Origin: JANQIV01 sp050117315
Lineage (GTDB): Bacteria > Bacteroidota > Ignavibacteria > Ignavibacteriales > Melioribacteraceae
Direction: 5' to 3'
Assembly (NCBI GenBank): GCA_050117315.1
Contig: JASFMY010000048.1
Span: forward strand, 1 to 42,668
DNA length: 42,668 bases
Shown here: positions 8,906-16,623 of the stretch, one piece after another
Numbering within the stretch: position 1 is the first letter of the stretch
Layout of the letters: every line of letters starts with the position of its first letter
Program-made: the position numbers and the translations under genes
Notes under the pieces: model-generated
The model's input: only the letters and a program-made list of their open reading frames with translations
The model's database searches: none
Told to the model about the DNA's origin: nothing

Positions 8906-9313
8906 ATGAGCGGATTTCGTTACGAACGTTCTTCATTTATTGTTGTAATGTTTTTAATATTATTTATTGCTTTAAATGCAGATAACGTTGATATTAATAA
9001 TAATGAAGGTGAAACATACTTGGCATTTGCAGAAACAATGCCTGCACCTGAGGGAGGATTAGAGGCTATATATAAAAATATTAAATATCCCAGACTTGCC
9101 CAGGAAGCAGGTATAGAGGGGAAAGTATATTTACTTGCTTTTATTGATGAAAATGGTTCTGTAAAAGATGTAAAGGTAGTTAAAGGAATTGGAGGAGGCT
9201 GTGACGAAGCGGCTATTGAAGCGGTTAAAAAAATAAGTTTTTCACCGGGAATAAATAAAGGACAACCGGTAAAGGTAAAGTTATCCTTATCCGTTGTCTT
9301 TAAATTAAAGTAA
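8906..9313 (+). CDS. TonB C-terminal-domain protein without proline-rich linker
   Basis: 135 residues. A hydrophobic N-terminal segment at about 10-24 (FIVVMFLILFIALNA) is a signal peptide or anchor. From about residue 45 comes a complete TonB C-terminal domain: PEGGLEAIYKNIKYPRLAQE, GIEGKVYLLAFIDENGSV, then CDEAAIEAVKKISFSPG and KVKLSLSVVFKLK. Classical TonB has a long Pro-rich periplasmic spacer; here only ~20 residues separate anchor and domain, so it can hardly span the periplasm. It may be secreted or act elsewhere. It has an unusually strong ribosome-binding site for this window (GGAGGAG seven bases before ATG). The preceding 162 bases hold no gene. A chemoreceptor gene follows after about 30 bases. 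Confidence 0.85.
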   Translation: MSGFRYERSSFIVVMFLILFIALNADNVDINNNEGETYLAFAETMPAPEGGLEAIYKNIKYPRLAQEAGIEGKVYLLAFIDENGSVKDVKVVKGIGGGCDEAAIEAVKKISFSPGINKGQPVKVKLSLSVVFKLK

Positions 9314-9345
9314 AAAATTAGAGCTAACAAAAAGTGGTGTTTATA

Positions 9346-11466
9346 ATGCATGGAAACAAAATTAAAAAGAGCTTTAAGGACTTTAAACTCAAATTTGCTC
9401 ACAAAGTCCAACTGGGATTTTTACTAATTGCTGCTATTTCAGGTGCAATTGCACTAAATGATTTTTTGCAAATGGGTAACTTTGAAGACGTTAAAAACGG
9501 TATCTTCAACGATTTAATATATCCCAAGGAAAAAATTAATCTTGTTCACACTAATTTTCAAAAAATCCAATTTATAATGTTGAAGTTCTCGATGGAAGAA
9601 TTTCAAAGTGAATTTAACAAAAATATGCAAGAGTTTGAGCAACTCAAAGAAGAAGTTAACGGCAATTTGGAAGAACTTCAAAACTTGAATTTTGATGAAG
9701 AAGTCTCGACAACTTTGTCAGAAATTGGAGATATCTGGAAGAATTACAAAGAAATTGTAGCTGATGCAATAGTAAGCGCTGCCGTAACTCAAAATTATGA
9801 GATGGGAGCAATCATCGCTACAAGTTCGGGCATTGAAGTCGGGAATCAAATGAATGATAAGTTTAATATTATTCTTTCAACTCTTGACAAGCAAGCGGAT
9901 AAAATAGATAAAGAAGTTGATGATAATGTTTCAAGTTCCAAAGTCTGGATATTAATAGGTATGATTGCAGGTACTGCTGTATTTATATTTTGTGCGTTTA
10001 TGTTGGCTCCTGCTATATCAAAACCAATTAGAAAATTCCAGGATGTAGTCAACGAATTTGCTCTAGGTAATTTTAACCAAAGCCTTGAAATAAGATCAAA
10101 TGATGAATTTGGTGAGTTGGCAAATACACTAAGAGGATTGCGCGACGCTCAAAAAGAAAAGGTTAAAGCTGCTCAGAAAATTGCAAACGGGGAATTGGAA
10201 AAAGTTGAAGCTGCCTCGGATGCTGATGAATTAGCCAATTCTTTTAACAAAGAAGTTGAAGCAATAGAAGACGTACTGGCGGAAGCAGATAAATTAATTG
10301 AAGCTAACAGACAAGGTGATTTAAGCGTTAGAGGAGACGTTAATAAATTTTCAGGTGGTTGGAGAAGAATCATAGAAGGCGTAAATTCTATTCTAGATTC
10401 AACTGTAGCTCCGATTAACGAAGCAAGCTCCGTATTAAACACAATGGCTCAAGGTGATTTTACCAAACACATGGAAGGTGACTATAAAGGCGATTATTTA
10501 CAAATAAAAGAAAATGTAAATAAGGTTATAGAGTCCTTAAGCGAAGTAATTGGCAAAGTATCGGCAAGCTCAAATGAATTGATAAGTTCTGCTGCTCAAA
10601 TATCCTCCAGCACAGAAGAAATGGCTGCAGGTGCATCTGAGCAAAGTTCTCAAACTACTGAGGTAGCAGGATCAATTGAACAAATGACCAAAACTATAAT
10701 TGAAAGTACTAAAAATGCTAATGACGCCGCTGCAGTTGCGAAGTCTGCCGGTGATAAAGCCAAAGAAGGCGGCAACGTAGTAGTTGAAACAATAAACGGT
10801 ATAAATAGAATTGCGGATATAGTTGTTGAGTCGGCAAAAACAATTCAGGAGCTTGGCAGAAGCAGCGATGAAATAGGCGAAATTATAAAAGTTATTAACG
10901 ATATAGCCGAGCAAACAAACCTGCTTGCTTTAAATGCTGCTATTGAAGCTGCCCGCGCAGGTGAACAAGGACGCGGGTTTGCCGTAGTAGCAGACGAAGT
11001 AAGAAAATTGGCCGAAAGAACTACAAAGGCTACAAAAGAAATTGAAACAATGATAAAGCAAATTCAAAGAGATACCAACGGAGCTGTTGAAGCTATTGAA
11101 GAAGGTACAAGGGAAGTAGAAAAAGGTAAAGAGCTTGCTCAAAAGGCCGGAACATCATTAAATGAAATTATTGGTAATTCAGATAAGGTAAGTGAAATTA
11201 TTAGTCAACTTGCAGTTGCAAGCGAACAACAAGCGGCGACTTCGGAATCAATTAGTAAAAATGTTGAGGCGATAAATAATGTCACTCATCAATCTGCGCA
11301 GGGAACACAGCAGATAAGCAGGGCTGCAGAAGATCTCTACAGTTTAACAAACAATTTGCAAGAAGTAGTAAAACAATTCAAATTAAACGGCTATGCCGGA
11401 AATCAATTAAAAGCAAATAATTCCTCCTTTACCGTTAGAGATAACGGGAGGCTTATTGAAGAGTAG
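9346..11466 (+). CDS. Methyl-accepting chemotaxis protein
   Basis: A chemoreceptor of about 706 residues. The first membrane helix is near residues 20-40 (LGFLLIAAISGAIAL). A ~150-residue helical periplasmic sensor of the four-helix-bundle type follows, then a second helix (LIGMIAGTAVFIFCAFMLAP). A canonical HAMP domain starts PISKPIRKF-like and ends SNDEFGELANTL. At least one further HAMP-like unit follows, around QGDLSVRGDVNKF and QGDFTKHMEGDY. The cytoplasmic signalling tip is the highly conserved EQTNLLALNAAIEAARAGE and FAVVADEVRKLAERT. Glu/Gln pairs in both flanking coiled coils are likely methylation sites. ATG at 9346 was preferred to GTG at 9334. No CheR-binding pentapeptide is seen at the C-terminus (NGRLIEE). 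Confidence 0.95.
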   Translation: MHGNKIKKSFKDFKLKFAHKVQLGFLLIAAISGAIALNDFLQMGNFEDVKNGIFNDLIYPKEKINLVHTNFQKIQFIMLKFSMEEFQSEFNKNMQEFEQLKEEVNGNLEELQNLNFDEEVSTTLSEIGDIWKNYKEIVADAIVSAAVTQNYEMGAIIATSSGIEVGNQMNDKFNIILSTLDKQADKIDKEVDDNVSSSKVWILIGMIAGTAVFIFCAFMLAPAISKPIRKFQDVVNEFALGNFNQSLEIRSNDEFGELANTLRGLRDAQKEKVKAAQKIANGELEKVEAASDADELANSFNKEVEAIEDVLAEADKLIEANRQGDLSVRGDVNKFSGGWRRIIEGVNSILDSTVAPINEASSVLNTMAQGDFTKHMEGDYKGDYLQIKENVNKVIESLSEVIGKVSASSNELISSAAQISSSTEEMAAGASEQSSQTTEVAGSIEQMTKTIIESTKNANDAAAVAKSAGDKAKEGGNVVVETINGINRIADIVVESAKTIQELGRSSDEIGEIIKVINDIAEQTNLLALNAAIEAARAGEQGRGFAVVADEVRKLAERTTKATKEIETMIKQIQRDTNGAVEAIEEGTREVEKGKELAQKAGTSLNEIIGNSDKVSEIISQLAVASEQQAATSESISKNVEAINNVTHQSAQGTQQISRAAEDLYSLTNNLQEVVKQFKLNGYAGNQLKANNSSFTVRDNGRLIEE

Positions 11467-11487
11467 TTCTTAGTTACCCTAGAGACG

Positions 11488-11520
11488 AAACCCGGTCCCT
11501 ATTAGGCCGGGTTTTTTATT
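11488..11520. terminator. Rho-independent terminator between chemoreceptor and PAP2 genes
   Basis: AACCCGG (11489-11495) pairs with CCGGGTT (11507-11513) around an 11-base loop, followed by TTTTATTTT. It lies 22 bases after the chemoreceptor stop and directly after the end of the convergent PAP2 gene, so it ends the rightward transcript. Because the left flank also has an A-run, it may work for both. Confidence 0.9.
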
Positions 11521-12366
11521 TTATAGTCCCAATCTAAATGAAAGTGCTACGTCTTCGTTGTTGGAAATTAAATTAAAATTATTGAACAGTCCTGGTTCAT
11601 CTTCCCGGTGAATTGTATAAACAATATAAGAAATTAGGGAGCCGACAATCGCACCTGAGATAACATCGGAAAGGTAATGCTTTTTATCACGCAACCTGCT
11701 GTATCCAACAAAGCTTGCCCAGCCGTATAAGACAGTAGTCGATCCTACCTTTAATACATTTTTTAGGACATCGTTTCTTCTTGTTACATCCCAACCATCA
11801 AAAAAGTCATCCAATTCAAGGTAAAGATAAGTTGCAGCCGCAAAAGTTGTGGAGGTATGCCCGCTTATGAAACTTCTGCTGTCGGTTTCGTCGGGACGTT
11901 TTCTGTAAACAAAACTTTTTATATACTCCGTTAATGTATATGTATATATTAAAGATTTTCTAAACAAGAAAACATCTTTGTAATTTTTTTGCGTGATATT
12001 AGCATCAGTAAATAAATCCAATACCAGGTTTGTTGACAATCTACTGTAGAAAACCATGTCGGGGAGTATATCTTTATCCATACTGCCGAGTGTACTGTTG
12101 TTTTTATCGCCTATTGAATTTGATAAACTTTGCTCAAAAGGGGTAGGATCCAATACAATACAGTTACCGAAATTAGTTCTGCTTATCTGAGCTCTATTAT
12201 AAAAAGCAACTGCAATTGGAACATCGTACCAATCTATTGCGTCTTTAAGTCCGTTTGCTACTTTGCTGAAGGTTTGAGATAACTCGTTTTGCCTCTTCAA
12301 ACTTTGACAGCATAAGTATGTTGAGAACAACAAAAAAAGAATAAAAAATAATCTATGTGAAATCAT
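11521..12366 (-). CDS. PAP2-family phosphatase
   Basis: 281 residues with an N-terminal hydrophobic segment (FFILFLLFSTYLCC) acting as signal or anchor. The three-part acid-phosphatase signature of the PAP2 family is present: KRPDETDS (Lys/Arg motif), RSFISGHTSTTFA (SGH), and SRLRDKKHYLSDVISG (R...H...D). Members remove phosphate from lipids or undecaprenyl pyrophosphate at the periplasmic face. Here the long N-terminal part before the motifs suggests a periplasmic, lightly anchored enzyme rather than a six-helix membrane enzyme. Its ATG overlaps the TAA of the CotH gene by one base (TAATG), so the two are translationally coupled. It is the last gene of the porin-CotH-PAP2 operon. Confidence 0.9.
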   Translation of the reverse strand: MISHRLFFILFLLFSTYLCCQSLKRQNELSQTFSKVANGLKDAIDWYDVPIAVAFYNRAQISRTNFGNCIVLDPTPFEQSLSNSIGDKNNSTLGSMDKDILPDMVFYSRLSTNLVLDLFTDANITQKNYKDVFLFRKSLIYTYTLTEYIKSFVYRKRPDETDSRSFISGHTSTTFAAATYLYLELDDFFDGWDVTRRNDVLKNVLKVGSTTVLYGWASFVGYSRLRDKKHYLSDVISGAIVGSLISYIVYTIHREDEPGLFNNFNLISNNEDVALSFRLGL

Positions 12367-13496
12367 TAATCAAAATAATCTTCTGTTAAATAGTCGAGTC
12401 TTTCTATAAGCTTTCTTCTTCTCTCACTAATATATCGTTTCAAAAATAAAATTTCTTCATCCAAATTATAACAGTTTTTTAAATATTTGTCAATACCATA
12501 AGCAGCATTAATATAATTTGCCGTTGAGTCAATAATAGGGAATAAATTTTCTTCAGTATAATAATTTGTTAATTGTTCAATAATTTCCTGTTTGTACCAA
12601 TTAAAAGTAGATTTGTTTCTGAATAACTTTTTAATTATAGCGTTTTCCCCGCCGTATTCAACGTCATTAAGTTTGCTGAAGCTTTTATCAAAGTCCCACG
12701 GGATTACTTCATAAGGCAAAACGGGATTCTCTTTTATTAAAAAGAAATTGTTTGTGAAAGAATCGTCGTTATTTAAAATTGAAGTAGCTGCGTGGTATTT
12801 GATATAATTTTCTAAGTTTAGAAATTTGCCGAGACTTTCATCTAGATTTTCTACACCACTTGTATCTACAGCGTTTATAAATTCAATAAGATTATTATAG
12901 TTATCATCGTCCGGTATTTCTTTATCAAAATGAAACTGGGGATTGAACTCTCCTTCTTCAAAAGTAAACTTTGATCCGAATTCGACTTTCATTACTTCAT
13001 AAATATCTTTGTTTCTTCTTTCAAAGTAGTCTTCGTCTACCTCCTCTGTCATTACAAGCAGAGCTTTATCTTCGTTGTTTATTTTTAAGAAAACATGTGT
13101 ATTCTTAAAAGTCGGCATACCAAGCATTGAATAATACCATGAAGTTAATGTAGTGTGAAGCATGGTCGGGTCAAAGTTCTGCGAACTAAGGTTAAAAACC
13201 GAGAACCCGTAAATTTCACTTCCTTCATTTAGTTTAATTTCATAAGACCATCTCGGGTTATACCTTGAGCCTGCTCCAGAAGCTTCAAGAGTAGCTTCGT
13301 AAAGTTTTTCTTCAAACACTAATTGAATAGAAATTTCAGTATCCAATAATCTTCCATTTAATAGTTTTGAATATAGATATTCATCAATAACAAACTCCAT
13401 TACCGGTACATCGGTTAATTCTTCAGAGGGGTTAAGAATTACATCATTGCAGCTTATCATTAAAATAATTAATGGGAGAAAAAAAATTCTTTTCAT
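12366..13496 (-). CDS. CotH-type kinase, lipoprotein
   Basis: 376 residues. The N-terminal FFLPLIILMISC is a lipoprotein signal with the modified Cys near residue 16, so the protein is probably anchored in an envelope membrane. The remainder matches the CotH family, atypical protein kinases first known from spore-coat assembly. SGAGSRYNPRWSYEIKL is the CotH N-lobe-like segment. ILNNDDSFTNNFFL supplies the catalytic-loop Asp/Asn residues. VIPWDFDKSF holds the metal-binding DxD-like motif. The substrate is unknown; in non-sporulating bacteria CotH proteins often sit with polyphosphate or envelope genes. It is one base from the porin gene upstream and overlaps the PAP2 gene downstream. Confidence 0.87.
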   Translation of the reverse strand: MKRIFFLPLIILMISCNDVILNPSEELTDVPVMEFVIDEYLYSKLLNGRLLDTEISIQLVFEEKLYEATLEASGAGSRYNPRWSYEIKLNEGSEIYGFSVFNLSSQNFDPTMLHTTLTSWYYSMLGMPTFKNTHVFLKINNEDKALLVMTEEVDEDYFERRNKDIYEVMKVEFGSKFTFEEGEFNPQFHFDKEIPDDDNYNNLIEFINAVDTSGVENLDESLGKFLNLENYIKYHAATSILNNDDSFTNNFFLIKENPVLPYEVIPWDFDKSFSKLNDVEYGGENAIIKKLFRNKSTFNWYKQEIIEQLTNYYTEENLFPIIDSTANYINAAYGIDKYLKNCYNLDEEILFLKRYISERRRKLIERLDYLTEDYFD

Positions 13497-14516
13497 CTAA
13501 AACCTCACGAGGAATTCAATAATTCCCCTGGATTCCTTAGTTGAATATTCACTATTATACTGATTTTTTGTAAGTCTCAGATCGGCATTTACACTTACTC
13601 TAACCTTTTTATCTAAATAAAAGTTTGCGCCGACAAGAGACTGAATCTGGTTTGTTCCGGTTACATCGGTATCGGGAAGGTAATAACTAAATAATAAAAC
13701 CGGGTCGATAGCCTTAATAATTTTTCCATCCACATCAAATCTTAATTTTGTCATAAGCTTTGCGCCCATGCCGTATACGTTTTCATCTCCGCCGATTAGT
13801 CTTTGTCTTATTCCTTCCTCTTTATCCTGAAAATAAAACGCTTCAATATTGGTTAAGAATTTATCCTTCTCAAAAGTTATATCTGCTTCAAATCCGTTTG
13901 CGGTAATAGGTTCATCTCCGCCCGAATCCTGGAACATGTAACTTATTCCGTAACCTAAATTTCCTGCGTGGTAAACAAACCTTGTTGAAATGCCTTGAGT
14001 TAGATTGTTATTCTTAAAAATAGAAACGTAGTATGTATAAGGAAAATCAGGTCTTTTCTTTGAGTATTTGTAATATCCCATTATGCTAACGCTTCTTCCG
14101 CCGTAACCGAGTTCTTCAATACTGTTGTATAGATTATTACGTTCAGATGTGTGCATCGCTTCCCTATTAATTAAATACTCATATCCAAAAGGCCTTTTGA
14201 TGTTCCCGATTTTTAAAGTAAAGTTTTCAAAGTATTCAAACTTAACCGAGAACTCTCTAAACTCTGCACTGCTGCCGGTTGAGTTTCCCCTGAAGTCCAG
14301 TTGTGCTTCTATTTCATCATTGTATTTTATTTCAGCCTGTAGTTTCCCTTCGTAAAATGTTTCCTGGTTATATCCGTTGAGAATATCCCTATCGTAAAAC
14401 TTAAAACCGGTTGCTCCGTATCCTTCAAAGGTAACTTTCTGGGAAAAAATAAAAATGTTCAAGCCGGATAAAATGAATATTAAAGACAATTTTTTAAAGT
14501 AAGAAAGCGGATTCAT
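13497..14516 (-). CDS. Outer-membrane porin, OprO/OprP-like
   Basis: 339 residues. A signal peptide (LSLIFILSGLNIFIFS, cleaved before about residue 26) precedes an amphipathic beta-strand-rich protein ending in Phe (EFLVRF), the usual terminal residue of Gram-negative barrels. The segment KIGNIKRPFGYEYLINREAM, with the conserved G-x-x-K-x-P-F-G followed by a Glu/Arg pair, is characteristic of the phosphate-selective porin O/P family found widely in Bacteroidota. A role in phosphate or anion uptake is possible given the kinase and phosphatase encoded behind it, but pore selectivity cannot be read from sequence. It is the first gene of the three-gene operon. Confidence 0.83.
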   Translation of the reverse strand: MNPLSYFKKLSLIFILSGLNIFIFSQKVTFEGYGATGFKFYDRDILNGYNQETFYEGKLQAEIKYNDEIEAQLDFRGNSTGSSAEFREFSVKFEYFENFTLKIGNIKRPFGYEYLINREAMHTSERNNLYNSIEELGYGGRSVSIMGYYKYSKKRPDFPYTYYVSIFKNNNLTQGISTRFVYHAGNLGYGISYMFQDSGGDEPITANGFEADITFEKDKFLTNIEAFYFQDKEEGIRQRLIGGDENVYGMGAKLMTKLRFDVDGKIIKAIDPVLLFSYYLPDTDVTGTNQIQSLVGANFYLDKKVRVSVNADLRLTKNQYNSEYSTKESRGIIEFLVRF

Positions 14517-14575
14517 TTTCAGCTCATTTAAGTTTTATATCGATGCCGAATGATATTAAAAAAATGTTAAGAATC

Positions 14576-14646
14576 AAGTAATGATTTCTAAATTAGTGGA
14601 ATACGGGTTTTATTGTGTTATACTATTTTCTAATGAATCATTACTT
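14576..14646. repeat. Inverted repeat with 11-bp arms
   Basis: AAGTAATGATT at 14576-14586 is mirrored perfectly by AATCATTACTT at 14636-14646, with 49 bases between. The right arm ends in the stop codon of the PhyH pseudogene. It could form a long-loop hairpin at the end of that transcript or be the remnant of a tiny non-coding mobile element. No second copy is present in this window. Confidence 0.5.
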
Positions 14647-15543
14647 TATTTCCAGGGTCTTCTATCTGCATAGTCGGGCGGATACCATTTTATATATTGA
14701 ACAATTCTTGGGTAGTCTCCGGTATTAGGGCGGCTGCCGTGCGGCAAAGCATGGTGCCAAATGATGAAATCGCCGGCATTAGCAGCAATTGGTTTTGCTC
14801 CTAGGCTGTCAAAATTTATTCCTCTCGGGTCTGTACCAGCAGGTAAGTTCTTTAACCAGTTTTCTATTTTATTATGAAATCCCGGTACACACGTAAATGC
14901 TCCTTGGTTTTCTTGAACGTCAACCAGGTATAATATCCCTTGTAATCCCAGTGGTATCGGCAAATGTATGCTTGTATCCCAGTGCATGTAAGGACCGGAA
15001 AATTGGTAACCGGATCTTTCCGGGGTATTAAAACTTACTCGGTCGGTTGTTACTATTAAATCTTTTCTGTTCCAGAGCTGTTCAAAAGCTATCCTGATTT
15101 TTGGAGAATTACGGTTTTTATCAAGAGCCGGATTTCTAAGAAATTGAATCATTATTCCCTGTTTGGCAGGATGATTTTTATACCAGCTATCACGGTTATC
15201 CGGCGTGGCATCAATAAAATTCCAAATGGCATTTTCTGCAGCTTTGCAATCATCTTTTGAAACTGCATTTTTTATAATAACATACCAGTTCCGGTTCCAA
15301 AAATCCAATTCTCAAAGTCTTCATAAGTTGTATTTTGATGTAAATATTTTGTCGTTGCTTCCAATCCTAAGCCTAGACTGTCAATAATTATGAGATCTAA
15401 TTTCCATTCGAGATCTTTATCTACTTCCGTAGTTATACCCCTTGTTCTAAGATTTGCCAATGACCACATTCGCAGCAAATGAAGCACCCCGAGTTTACCT
15501 TTTTCTTGTGATTTTGGCAGTTTTATTTTTTTCTTTTAAACAT
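14646..15543 (-). pseudogene. Phytanoyl-CoA dioxygenase (PhyH) family, interrupted by two frameshifts
   Basis: A non-heme Fe(II)/2-oxoglutarate oxygenase of about 299 residues when read through two single-base losses. The C-terminal frame (to 14646) holds HWD in YMHWDTSIHLP and the distal His/Arg in HALPHGSRPNTGDYPRI, so all iron and 2-oxoglutarate ligands are present. The middle frame covers LHLLRMWSLANLRT through YEDFENWI and must shift at the A-run 15299-15303 to continue as FWNRNWYVIIK. A second shift at the T-run 15526-15532 links it to ATG at 15543 and an N-terminus MFKRKKIKLPKSQ. Both shifts look like one missing base in a homopolymer. Either the gene is decaying or the sequence is in error; the intact core suggests the latter. 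Confidence 0.85.
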
Positions 15544-15629
15544 CTGATTGTAATATGATTTGTTGTTTTTTATTAAATTACAATTTTAATTGATGGATAA
15601 AAATCGCTTCCAACATAAATAATATCAGC

Positions 15630-16448
15630 ATGGAGTATTGCATGTTTTTATCTTTTATATATTTTTTAATCTTGATTTCATGTAGGGATCAGTATGACTT
15701 CCAAAATGGAACTGTGGTTAAACTCTTTGACGGACTTAACGAAGTTTCAGGTTTAGTTTATTCTAGTGACGGCAAACTGTTTGCACACAACGATGAAATT
15801 GGCAAAATATACGAGGTTGACCCTAAAACTGGTAAAGAAGTAAAAAGATTCTTCTTAGGCAAATGGACAGCCGAAGCAGACTTTGAAGGAATAGCAATTT
15901 CAAGAAATTACTTTTATTTAATAACAAGCAACGGCTTGTTGTATCAATTTAAAGAAGGAAAAAACAGACAAGCTGTAAATTACAAAACTTACCGCACGGG
16001 CTTGAGTGCTTCCAATAATATAGAAGGTTTGTGTTATGATAAAAAAACAAACACACTTTTAATTGCCTGCAAAGAAGATCCCGGTAAAAAGTATAAAGGG
16101 TACAGGGCAGTATACTCGTATGTGTTAAACGAATATAAATTAAAAAAAGAACCGAGATTTTTAATATCATTAAAGAAGTTAAAAGATGATTTCGGTATAA
16201 AGAAATTTTATCCTTCCGGTATAGAAAAGAATCCCGTTTCAAATACTTTTTTCATTATATCTGCAAGAGAAGAGCCTTGCCTTGTTGAACTTTCGGAAAG
16301 CGGTGAAATACTTGATGCTAAGAAATTAAAAAAGAATGATCACCCGCAACCGGAAGGTATTACATTTGATTCGGAGAATAATCTAATAATAAGTGATGAA
16401 GCTGCAGGAAAAAGAGCAAAGCTTACTATTTATTCTTTTAAGGAATAA
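15630..16448 (+). CDS. SdiA-regulated/esterase-like beta-propeller lipoprotein
   Basis: 272 residues. The N-terminal hydrophobic run ends in ILISC, a lipobox, giving a lipoprotein of the envelope. The rest is a beta-propeller of the SdiA-regulated (YjiK) family, related to phytase-like and SMP-30-like propellers: GLNEVSGLVYSSDGKLFAHN, ADFEGIAISRNYFYLITSNG, NIEGLCYDKKTNTLLIACK and PQPEGITFDSENNLIISDE show repeated D/E-G-[IL] blade motifs. The catalytic role of the family is not settled. Two starts are possible: ATG 15630, or ATG 15642, which has GGAG six bases upstream and still keeps the whole signal. It lies divergent from the PhyH gene with about 90 bases between. Confidence 0.82.
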   Translation: MEYCMFLSFIYFLILISCRDQYDFQNGTVVKLFDGLNEVSGLVYSSDGKLFAHNDEIGKIYEVDPKTGKEVKRFFLGKWTAEADFEGIAISRNYFYLITSNGLLYQFKEGKNRQAVNYKTYRTGLSASNNIEGLCYDKKTNTLLIACKEDPGKKYKGYRAVYSYVLNEYKLKKEPRFLISLKKLKDDFGIKKFYPSGIEKNPVSNTFFIISAREEPCLVELSESGEILDAKKLKKNDHPQPEGITFDSENNLIISDEAAGKRAKLTIYSFKE

Positions 16449-16623
16449 CTGTCCAACCGTTTATTGGTCGAAAAAAAGTAGCGGAGAATCGACAAAGTCT
16501 ATGTTATCAGTATACTATTGTAATTAAGCACTTTCAGAACCCCGGTTTAATAAACTCCAAACCATTACTTCTAAAAAAAGAATTTGTTATATTCTTTTTG
16601 TTATTCGCTTAACAAAAAGGTGC

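Noticed and set aside
8920..9411. 163-codon open frame on the - strand over the TonB-domain gene
   Set aside because: The + strand encodes a clear TonB domain with a strong ribosome-binding site; the antisense frame is a compositional shadow.
16569..16610. A/T-rich hairpin (AAAAAGAAT ... ATTCTTTTT) before the kinase-like Omp85 gene as a terminator
   Set aside because: The arms are almost pure A/T and weak, and it lies just before a start codon; chance pairing in an AT-rich promoter region is more likely.
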